A stretch of DNA of 64,000 bases from Maniola hyperantus. Its lineage: Eukaryota > Arthropoda > Insecta > Lepidoptera > Nymphalidae. The position numbers and the translations under genes were made by a program. Positions 1 through 8,104 of this stretch are shown here, piece by piece (the first letter of the stretch is position 1; the number at the start of each line of letters is the position of its first letter). Below the pieces are notes generated by a model that saw only the letters and a program-made list of their open reading frames with translations, did no database searches and was not told where the DNA came from. Where the stretch lies: the NCBI RefSeq assembly GCF_902806685.2, contig NC_048546.1, positions 14,307,891 through 14,371,890 of the forward strand, given 5' to 3'.

Positions 1-64
1 CGCTTCGGTGCGACGGGCGCGGCGGGTCGAGCGAGGCGACAGCGCGGGCGGGCGCGGGGCGTAC

Positions 65-198
65 CTCTGGAAGACGCAGAGCCAGTGCGGCGGCGCAGCG
101 GCCGCCTCGTGCGCACGCAGCGCCGCGTCGGCCGCACGCGCCCAGCGCCGCCAGTAGCCCGCCAACAGCGCACCGCTGCGGAACGCGTGCACCAGCGT
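65..198 (-). CDS. FNBP4: FNBP4-like exon 6, entry to second WW domain
   Basis: Acceptor GTATGGTGTCTGCAG, donor GTACGC. Encodes TLVHAFRSGALLAGYWRRW, an Ala-rich helix and PPHWLCVFQ plus two bases. The exon is far more G+C- and CpG-rich than its AT-rich introns. The rest of the WW domain must lie on the next exon, outside the window. Confidence 0.72.
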
Positions 199-3100
199 CT
201 GCAGACACCATACCAACACCTTATTAGCTGCCCTATCAACCGATCTATCCGGATCAAACCGGTTATATCAATCGATCTAACCGGTCTATCGACCGATAGA
301 CGTCCACAGCTGGACATAGAGGTCTCTTGTAGGGATTTCCATTACCTGAATCCAGCAGCTCCCTACAACTCGTGTATAGACAAAAATTATGGGGGTCTTC
401 CAACACTACGCCTTCCGGTGCGAGGTCGCCATTCCAGCACTTACCGGTTTTTCGAACTATGTGCCCGGCCCATTGCTACTTCAGTTTCGCAATTCGTTGA
501 ACTGTGTCGGTTACTCTGGTTCTCCTCATTTCAGATTTGATCACGTAGGGTCTCCAAGCATAGCTCTCCCCATGGTAATGAACACCTCAAAAATTCCTCA
601 TAAACTTTGGTACCAGAACAGTGATGAAATATACAGGGTTACAGGAAAATAGGACACGATCCCGTCAAGGGGTTATAGTACAGGACATTAGCTATCAAAC
701 GACCCCTAAAGTGAAAGTGTATCGTTTTCGAGTTATATTCATTTTTTATTTTTTTCTAGGTAAAGGGGTGTTTGCCACTTTAAAAATTTGTAAAAAAAAG
801 AAACAATGTATTTCAGCAGATTTTTTTTTATTTCTTGGTAGTGCATATCCTTGTTAATAATAAACAGTTGTAAAACAAGAAAAATCTTCAAGTATTTTAA
901 AATTACAGCTCAAAAACTGTAAAAGTTTTCGATTTTTAAATTTAATTCTTTGAATAACTTGCAAATTTTTTTGTAAAAATTACTATGGCACTTATCCTGC
1001 GGATTATTTTAAAAATATCTAAGTATCGTTAGCTATCCATTGGTACATAAAAATTACAGGAAAAATTATAAAATCAAAAAAAAATTACAAAACAAAGAGA
1101 CCAGGTAGAAAATTATCTAGTGTTATCATAAAACATTACCTGCATTTGTACGATCATCTCTTGCACCGGCGACAGCGTACTCGTCTGTATCTGATTCAAA
1201 AACTTCAGCTTTGCTTCCAACAGATCAGTCAAATCATCTAAATCATCATCTTTCTTTTCCTCGTTCAACGTTTCACCTTTCGTGAATGTCAAACCATTCC
1301 CATAATTAATAGTACCACTACCTTTTGTACTATTACTAACTGTTGCAGTACTTTTAGTACTTTTAGTACTATCATCATCTTCATCGCCTTTAGTAAACCC
1401 TAAACCCGTCCTTTCACTCGAAAATCCTTCAATAAACTGTGAATATTTTGTCGTATACGAGGGTAGTTCCACTTTTTCTAATTTCTTACGCTCGGGTAAA
1501 ACTGAATTCGAAATCCTCAATTTCTTTTTGCTAACATTTTCTTTTGGTTCTTTCAAATCCATTAAATATACGTTTTCTTTCGGAACCTTTTCTTTTTCAA
1601 CTTTTTCAACTATAGGTGGAGTTTCAGGTCTCGAATTAGGCTTGCTCTCATCTATATTAGCAGCACTAGGAAATAGACTATTAACTTGTATTTGGCCATT
1701 AGTACTTGGGAATAGGGCTTTTAGTTCTTCTAAAGGTGGTGTTCTACTGTCGCTGCTTCTAGGTGAAACGTTACCACTATTTGTATTAGATATCGACTTT
1801 TCTTTAGATTTAGCTTTTGGAAGCTCCTTTTTCTCTATTTCTTCTAACAAATCGTCAATGTCTACATTTAAGTCTTTGATTTCCGTTTTGGGTGATGCTG
1901 TATTTGATAGGGATTCATCTTTTATTATCTGTTGTAACTCAGATGGCAGTTCTCCACCTAGTTTCTCTAAAAGCTTAGCTTTGTCTTTTAATCTCTTTAG
2001 TAGTTCTTGTTCTTCTTGGCTGTCTTCATCTTGCGAGTTTACTGGTGTTTTCACATCCTGTAGTGTTAAAGAATTCTCTCGTACATTATTTTTGATATAA
2101 GCAGTAGGTAAGTACAAATAAGTGACAACCTGAAAGCACCTCAGATTGAAAACTTTGACCATCACAATGCTTGATAACAAATCCAATTTCATTGAAAACC
2201 CTTCTTGATATTGCTAGGTCTTGTGACATATTTTATCTTATAACAAAACATGGCAAAAGATAATTAACAATACCTTAATGACCATGTGTAATAAAACTAA
2301 TAGAAATTGTTTATTGCAAATGGTTTAAATGTCGAAAAAAAATAGAATTACAAGTAATAAATAACAAATCAATGACAAAAGGTTAGGTTTTCATTTACAT
2401 TGGAAAATTATTCTTTAAGCAATTGTCAGAGATTTTTTTCATCATTGGTACTAGTATGGTATAGTAAACATACATATAATATATTAATAATAGAAATAGA
2501 CATTTGAATTATTAAAAACATTTAAATGATGAGTGATGACATAACAATATTAATGAAATTAGATAATTTATGAAGATAATTTAGAAATAATTTTGCACGC
2601 CATGCTTGGCAGGATATGTAACTGATTACCTAACTTTTAAGACCCCATGTAAATAATTTACATGTACCTACCATATCTGAGCAAAATAAATAAATGATTA
2701 TGATTATGATTATGATTATTATGATTAATACTTGTTACACGCGCAATAATATGTATTTATGTAGGTGTGACACAAGGTGCCAACAATTTCAAAAAATTCC
2801 CGTTTTATAACAGTGTTACTCAACGGGAATGTTTTGAAATTGTTGGCACCTTGTGTCACAGTGTTACACACGGGGGTGTGACTCAACGGGAATAACCCCG
2901 CAAAAGGCTCAGACATCCTGGAGAAAACATAGAATACTTTCGATACAGGGAAAACTACTTTCTAAAGCATTTAAAATACCTTGCGGACAAAGTTACAGGT
3001 AAAAGTTAATCCATACTTGTATACTATACCTATGTAATAAATGCGAAAGTGTGGCTACCTGTTACCTTTTACTTTTTAAAGAATATTAGCCAATGATGAC

Positions 3101-6100
3101 AAATATTCCCCTTTCCCCTCCAACTAAGCGTTAAGCCTGTGCCAAGAGTAGGTACAACAATAGTGCAACGGGTGGGGTTTTAACCGCCAACCTTTCGGAT
3201 TTCAGTCCACTCTTCTGAAGACTAACATGGGCTACTTTTTTATCCTAGGAAATCAAAGAGTTCCAAAAAGGCTTTTCGAAAAATCTAAGCAAATGATGTC
3301 ACTGTCATCATCAGTAATTCATTATTTGACTACATCAAAAATAAATTATTTCTCAGTGATCAGAACCCTTATTATAAATGTGAAAGTAAAAAAAAATGTT
3401 TGTTTGCTGGTTTGTCCTTCAATCAAGTCGCAACAGAGAGTTATTTAAAATAATAAAATCTATAGAATATCAAAATATTGAAATATGATACCTCCTCCAC
3501 TTTCTCATCTGAAATTTCTGCTTTGGGCTCTGGAGATTTCGGTTTTTCTGCAACCATTAATTCGGGTGGTAATTCCGGACCTATCGGTACGGTATACTCC
3601 TGGTTTGGTGGCAAAGGAGGTCCGTACTCCACAACCGGTTTGGTTTTTTGCTTCTTTTGGGGGTGACTCGGCAGCTTACTTGGTGGTTTTGGCATAGGTG
3701 GCGTTTTGGAGGGCGTTTTTTCAGATTCATCATTCGAGTCTGAATCTGAATTGTGGTAGGAAGTTATGAGTTCAATTTTTCTGAAAACAATAAAGATAAA
3801 AAATCAGTCAAAAAATACCACTTTATATTTTTAATTTTCATCTCTGCCATTTTGAAATTTTCATTATTCGTTGTTATAGTGGCAATAGAAATAGATATTT
3901 TGTGAAAGTTTCAACACTGTGTCTATTACGGTTTATGAGATATAGCTGACAGACAGACGGACAGAGGGACAGCGGAGGCTTATTAATAGGATCTCGCTGG
4001 CACCCTTTTGAAAACATACTATGATGTTTTAAATGTACATATTGTAATGACTTTTTTTAAATTCAGATACAAGTTATGGATGAACCATATATTACTGTCC
4101 ATATTATCTGAACCAGTGGTAAATTTAACTATTTGACGATTGAAAAGCACTTGTAAAAGTTTGCTTGAATATTCTATTCTATTATAAATGTGAAAGTATA
4201 TTTGTTGGTTTGTCCTTCAATCACGCCGCAACGGATCGAAGTGATTTTCTGCCTAAACAATATGTTAAAGATCTGAAGAGTGATATAGACTACTTTAAAT
4301 CATTCAAAATCAAAAAGTTCATAGGATTTTTATAAACCTAAATCCATGTGGATGGGCATCAATTAGTAGAAAATACTACTCACTCATCTTCATCATCACT
4401 AGCAGGTCTCTTCTTGCTATTCTTCCCGTGTTTGTCCTTAGAAGTGGTCTTGTCTTGCTTCTTGCTAGTCTTGGTAGTGGCATCCTTGTCAATCACTTTG
4501 CTCGGCGTGCCTTGTTTCTCGGCCAGCGCCTGTTGGTACAGCTGCCATTCCTCTGCCGTTACCTCTGTTGAACCTGTTTACAATGGTCATAGTGAATTAT
4601 TGCTAACAAACTACATAATATACAGGGTGTAACTATTTATACTACCTAAACACAATCTTAGTTTTAGTGATTTAGTATTTTTTTAGTAAAAGGGTGCATA
4701 GCTCGGATCAATGCCCCGACTGAGACTTGAGACATCATAATGTTCTCAAACAGTGCTCAGTATTCTAAATATATAAAAGGAAAAGGTGACTGACTGACTG
4801 ACTGACTGACTGACTGATCTATCAACGCACAGCTCAAACTACTGGACGGATCGGGCTGAAATTTGGCATGCATATAGCTATTATGACGTAGGCATCCGCT
4901 AAGAAAGGATTTTTGAAAATTCAACTCCTAAGGGGGTGAAAAAGGGGTTTGAAATTTGTGTAGTCCACGCGGACGAAGTCGCGAGCATAAGCTAGTGTCA
5001 TATAAAATAAGAAATAAAAATTTTGTTACAAAAATATTGTAAACATTACTATCTTCATTAAAATAACATATTTATAACTGTTTATATAGTAATTAAAATT
5101 TATTTTCATATATACAGTAAAAGGATGTACCTGCAGTATGTAAATGCTGCTGCGCGAGCTTGAGCGCCAGCAAATACTCTGGTGGGGCTTCCCAGGTCAC
5201 CGCATTAGTCTGCTGGTTCCAGTAGTAGGTGAAGCCACTGTTCTCATCATAGCACGCTGACCAGGCTATAGGAGAAAATATACAATTACTAGCTGATGCC
5301 TGCGACTTCATTCCTGTGGATTTAGGTTTTTTTTTAATACCGTGGGAACTCTTTAATTTTCCAGGATAAAAAGTAGCCTATATCCTTCCCCGGGTTGTAA
5401 GTTAACTCTGTGCCAAATTTCATCAAAATCGGTTGAACTCTCGACCCTTGACAGACAGACACACTTTCGTATTTATAATATTAATATGGATTAACAACTA
5501 GCTGACGCCAGGACTTCGTATGCATGGGTTTAGGTTTTTAAAAATTCTGTGAGGACTCTATGATTTCCCAGGATAAAAATTTGTTATGCAATCAGCCAGC
5601 AGGTTATTGCTAACATAAGGTAAATAGCAGGTACCATGATTAATAGGATGTTTATTTACTTATTATTACATCATTAAACCACAAAATAAGCCTCAAATCA
5701 TTAGACTGTTGCTAAGTTTATTCAGACTTTGCTCAGACTTAAGATTGAGTAATGTATGTGAGAGATATACATCTGTCTTGTTTTAACTCTGTCTTAAGTC
5801 TAAGCAAAGTCAGAGTGCCCTCTATAGATTTCACCTTAAGTTTCTAGCCAGCTCTATTCAGTAGAATCTACTTTCCAAACTAGTGGTAGAATCTTGACAT
5901 GTACACATAAGTTTGCCTACACTATAAGAAATAAATACACGATGTTTTTTTTTGTAGATTTTTGATGTAAATTTTGTACTAGCTTGCAATGTGACTCACA
6001 CACCACCAATCATGCATCTAAACATATAAAAGGAAAAGGTGACTGACTGACTGATCTTTCAACGCACAGCTCAAACTACTGGACGGATCGGGCTGAAATT

Positions 6101-6783
6101 TGCATGGGTTTATTAAAAACTGTCATAACTCTTCCACGTTAGCCCGCTTCCATCTTAGACTGCATCGTCACTTGGTGAGACTTGTATCTGAATAAATAAC
6201 TTGTATGTAAATAAATAAAAATTAAGTCACAGAGTCACTGGATTCAGACAGAGCAAGACTGTGGTTTGTGGAAGTCTCTACAGCTGCTCGATTGCGGTAG
6301 AATGACCGCTACAAAGTCACGATCACAATCACCTCTAATTGGTTGACGCTCGCACACTATTTGTTACAATGCATTGTTGCAACAAGAATTGCACAAATTC
6401 AGCCAATCACAACAATTGAGATTGTAATAATGATTGATGCAGGTTTTGCAGTGATATGCCTCGTGCTCAGAGTAGACTCCTTGTTTTGAGCGCACTATAT
6501 AAATTTATTACGCAGTGTCTGCTTGTTAGCCTGTTGTCAAAGCTATGTGGTTATATTTTTGTAACAGCATTACTTCTTAAGCTAAGATAATAATGATTGA
6601 ATACTAACGACAGTGTGGTATCGGCGCAGGGTGGATACCAGCGGGAGGGGCCGCAGGTTGGCTGGCTTCAAAAGCCGGCTCCTTCATTTTGCTAATTTCT
6701 CCTCGTTTTGAAGCCCCGTCATCTGATTCCTCGTCAGAATCACCGTAGCTCGCGATAAGCCCTAGAGGATTCTCTTTACTCAT
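65..6783 (-). CDS. FNBP4: Formin-binding protein 4-like WW-domain protein (5' part of gene, six exons)
   Basis: Minus-strand gene; joined exons 6783-6609, 5265-5131, 4573-4384, 3780-3492, 2129-1140 and 198-65 keep one reading frame (about 637 codons) and all have GT-AG borders. The order is: acidic N-terminus rich in Asp/Glu/Ser; a WW domain (PW...YYWN..TN.VTWEAP); a Lys/Glu/Pro-rich linker with the Pro motif PPLPP; a low-complexity region; then a helical segment leading into a second WW-like start (PPHWLCVFQR) at the window edge. This order, with the segment LLEAKLKFLNQIQ before GALLAGYWRRW, resembles vertebrate FNBP4, a WW protein known to bind Pro-rich formin segments. The protein is therefore probably intracellular. 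The family name is from recognition and is not tested by a search. The 3' end lies outside the window. Confidence 0.82.
199..1139 (-). pseudogene. FNBP4 intron holding an RTE-type LINE 3' remnant (about 330-650)
   Basis: On the minus strand, 330-650 contains broken pieces matching the C-terminal part of RTE-like reverse transcriptases: an MERAMLG-like start, RRRTRVTD, LKWQWAGHI and WRPRT-type motifs, with frameshifts and stops. It is a dead LINE fragment. The remainder, 650-1139, is AT-rich and I see no other feature in it. Confidence 0.6.
1140..2129 (-). CDS. FNBP4: FNBP4-like exon 5, long charged exon
   Basis: Largest exon, 330 codons, phase 0 at both ends (acceptor GGTGCTTTCAG, donor GTAATG). 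It carries repeated acidic coiled-coil-like stretches (SQEEQELLKRLKDKAKLLEK; DDLLEEIEKKELPKAK), Ser/Thr/Asp low-complexity runs, and near its end LTDLLEAKLKFLNQIQ, which resembles the FNBP4 segment before the second WW domain. A long open frame on the opposite strand here is only its antisense shadow. Confidence 0.82.
2766..2860. repeat. Foldback element, 29-bp perfect arms
   Basis: Arms 2766-2794 and 2832-2860 are exact reverse complements. Inside the loop ATTCCCGTT and AACGGGAAT pair again, extending the hairpin. It lies in an intron of the FNBP4-like gene, and the rest of 2130-3060 shows nothing codable. Confidence 0.8.
3075..3222 (-). repeat. tRNA-derived SINE, family C, copy 1
   Basis: Diverged copy of the element also at 52300-52447 and 53563-53708. 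Read on the minus strand the family starts with a box-A-like TAGCTCAACGGGTAAAGGAG, then a B-box-like GGTTCA..., and ends in GGCTAATATTCTTT. Confidence 0.65.
3360..3440 (+). repeat. Fragment of GCGAAAGTGTG...CAGCTAGT element
   Basis: TTATAAATGTGAAAGT followed by GGTTTGTCCTTCAATCA, the start of a very common lepidopteran Helitron-like repeat seen many times in this window. Confidence 0.6.
3492..3780 (-). CDS. FNBP4: FNBP4-like exon 4, Pro/Lys-rich
   Basis: Acceptor TTATTGTTTTCAG and donor GTATCA. Encodes an acidic serine stretch (HNSDSDSNDESE), then PPMPKPPSKLPSHPQKKQK and VEYGPPLPPNQEYTVPIGPE. The Pro runs could be ligands for SH3 or WW domains (inference). It ends in phase 0 at VEE. Confidence 0.78.
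3830..4020 (+). repeat. Internal fragment of dispersed GGTTCCGTAC-type repeat
   Basis: Carries the TTGTTATAGTGGCAATAGAA, ACGGTTTATGAGATA and GACAGACAGACGGACAGAG blocks typical of this lepidopteran repeat family. The ends are lost. Confidence 0.5.
4170..4350 (+). repeat. GCGAAAGTGTG...GGGCATC Helitron-like element
   Basis: Begins TTATAAATGTGAAAGT, contains TTCAATCACGCCGCAACGGA and ends near ATCCATGTGGATGGGCATC. It abuts FNBP4 exon 3 (donor at 4383) on the intron side. Confidence 0.6.
4384..4573 (-). CDS. FNBP4: FNBP4-like exon 3, Lys/Glu-rich linker
   Basis: Encodes EVTAEEWQLYQQALAEKQG followed by a Lys/Thr/Asp-rich stretch ending RPASDDDED. Donor GTGAGT at 4383. Two acceptors nine bases apart (exon starting at 4573 or 4564) are both in frame; the longer form adds GST. 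The exon enters in phase 1 and leaves in phase 2, fitting both neighbours. Confidence 0.75.
4768..4998 (+). repeat. (GACT)n-linked Helitron-like element, copy 1
   Basis: Starts TATAAAAGGAAAAGGTGACT with seven GACT-type units, then CAACGCACAGCTCAAACTAC, and ends GACGAAGTCGCGAGCATAAG followed by CTAGT. Other copies are at 22778-23006, 37016-37245, 38935-39196, 40140-40345, 40900-41080 and 50390-50622. The CTAG end and the lack of terminal inverted repeats suggest a non-autonomous Helitron. Confidence 0.65.
5131..5265 (-). CDS. FNBP4: FNBP4-like exon 2, WW domain
   Basis: Acceptor TTTTCTCCTATAG and donor GTACAT flank 135 bases. The product runs WSACYDENSGFTYYWNQQTN and then AVTWEAPPEYL. Both signature tryptophans, the aromatic YYW block and the closing Pro are present, so the WW fold should be intact. 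A Helitron-like repeat sits only about 20 bp beyond the acceptor side of this exon. Confidence 0.88.
5286..5492 (-). repeat. GCGAAAGTGTG...CAGCTAGT element
   Basis: Reverse-orientation copy: CTAGCTGATGCCTGCGACTTC through AATCGGTTGAACTCTCGACC to ACACTTTCGTATTTATAAT. A second truncated copy follows at about 5497-5590. Confidence 0.65.
6025..6300. repeat. Mosaic of repeat fragments
   Basis: 6025-6105 is the start of the (GACT)n element; 6107-6190 is the tail of SINE family A (AGCCCGCTTCCATCTTAGAC); 6236-6300 contains an RTE LINE C-terminal scrap (GGATTCAGAC...TGGAAGTCTC). It lies in FNBP4 intron 1. From 5600 to 6025 nothing is recognised. Confidence 0.5.
6609..6783 (-). CDS. FNBP4: FNBP4-like exon 1 (start exon)
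   Basis: Starts with ATG at 6783-6781; an in-frame TAA lies two codons upstream, which supports this start. It encodes MSKENPLGLIASYGDSDEES and a Pro/Ala-rich tail, 58 codons plus one base. The donor GTTAGT at 6608 gives phase 1, which matches the WW exon. The junction codon CCC makes the conserved Pro that precedes the first WW tryptophan. Confidence 0.78.
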
Positions 6784-7179
6784 AGTTTAATAAACAACGG
6801 TCTAAAATTAAGATAATTATACGATTTCAGGCTTAATGTTCAATAGTAATTATTCGCGAAGATTTCCACGCCATGACGCTTTGCGAAAATAAAATCTTTT
6901 GATTTTGACATCTGTCAACTGTCATTAACCTAACCAAGACCACAGATTAATAGAGGAACCAAGACTCCATCCATGCTGCATCCATGCACACCATAGGCTA
7001 AAACATAGATTATCTACTATATACTAGAAAGGCTAAAACGTAGTGATTACAATACCTATTAGGTACCTATACTCTTGGATGAATATACTATTTGATAGGC
7101 AGAGACAAGAAATCATGGCCATCAAGGGATGCGCGTTTTTACGATTGTTACGATTAATCGTAATATTTTTTATACAGCT

Positions 7180-7400
7180 TAAAGAGGTTTCAAGACGGTC
7201 AAGCGGCTTGACGTCAAGCACGTAGATTTTTGCTTGAGTCAAGCATTTTGACCGTTTACAAAGTTTGCTTGATGCTTGAGGCAAACATTTTTACCTACGT
7301 GCTTGATGCGATTCTATATTTTTGTTAGACGCGACGTTCGGACAGCGTTCGAGATATCAAAAAAGCGCCGTATATACTTGTACAAGCCGCTTCACGGGCG
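7180..7400. repeat. MITE-like repeat with CTTGACGTCAAG ends, copy 1
   Basis: Shares GCGGCTTGACGTCAAGCACG, TTTGCTTGATGCTTGAGGC and GTTCGAGATAT with a second copy in inverted order at 9250-9440, inside an intron of the neighbouring gene. Exact ends are uncertain. Confidence 0.6.
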
Positions 7401-7448
7401 CATCAAATAGCAATGCATTTGATGAAGCAAAACAAATCGTGCTTGATA

Positions 7449-7606
7449 AGTGCCGCAAATTGCTATTGCGCTGGAACATTGTCTCATTAACATCGAAATG
7501 ACGTCATTTTGACGTCAGCCGGAAAAATATACCATCAGCTCGAAACTTCAATCTAGTGCTGACGTCACTAAAATGGTGACCACGCGCATTAGCAATTTGC
7601 GGGACT
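7449..7606 (-). mobile_element. CRE-carrying MITE, copy 1 (full length)
   Basis: 158 bp with terminal inverted repeats related to AGTCCCGCAAATTGCTA, flanked by TA on both sides (7447-7448, 7607-7608), as expected of Tc1/mariner-type non-autonomous elements. It holds three TGACGTCA octamers. Relatives are at 58001-58161 (full), 14823-14955 and about 55309-55396 (both truncated). Confidence 0.8.
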
Positions 7607-7948
7607 TAAAACCAACTACCCTTAGAGTCAGATCCTAGGTAAATACCTATTTAACCTTCTCAAAAGAGTAGAGAGAAGAAGAATATATAGACATATTGTC
7701 ATGTAAACTTCACTACGTTGGACATTGATATTACAATCTCGATAAGTATAATATTTCTTTGAATCATTTTGTTTTATTACAGCATTTCAACTGATTGTTT
7801 TGCACAGAATTTTCATGTTCCTTCGAACTTCCTATTCACTCTGTAACTTGCTCAGTAACTTAGTAGGTGATCGGTTCGGGTTTGAAAACTGTTCTTCTGC
7901 ATGCTCACTGAACTTCAGGAACAGGGCAGCGTGTGTGTCGCGGAGTGA

Positions 7949-8104
7949 ATGGTGCGCTACGAGCTCAGGCTGCTGCTGGGCGCGGCGCTGCTGCTCGCGC
8001 GCCTGCCCGCGTCCGACGCGCACGACGCGCGCCTGCCCACCCCCGACGCGCAACGTGCCCAAGACGACGACGATGACGACGACAGCGACCCCGCGCCTTT
8101 CATG
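7949..8104 (+). CDS. Serine protease homolog exon 1 (signal peptide, acidic linker)
   Basis: ATG at 7949 follows an in-frame TGA directly upstream. Encodes MVRYELRLLLGAALLLARLP, then a D-rich stretch (seven consecutive Asp) and PAPFM. Donor GTGACT at 8105, phase 0. PAPFM joins the next exon's IVLEHEDG to form the usual P-F/W-M-V entry of clip-type protease homologs. The open frame running on to 8371 is read-through into an RTE fragment. Confidence 0.75.

Larger units (their letters stand above)
6784..7948. promoter_or_regulatory. Divergent intergenic spacer between FNBP4 (-) and serine protease homolog (+)
   Basis: Both start codons face away from this 1.2-kb gap, so both promoters should lie here or in unseen 5' UTR introns. 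No convincing TATA box can be fixed by eye. The spacer holds two MITE-like repeats (about 7180-7400 and 7449-7606). Together they supply four perfect TGACGTCA octamers at 7209, 7499, 7510 and 7560. Confidence 0.55.

Noticed and set aside
1528..2100. 190-codon open frame on the plus strand, Ser/Phe-rich
   Set aside because: Exactly antisense to the long FNBP4-like exon; composition is the mirror of its Lys/Glu/Asp codons and there are no splice or start features.
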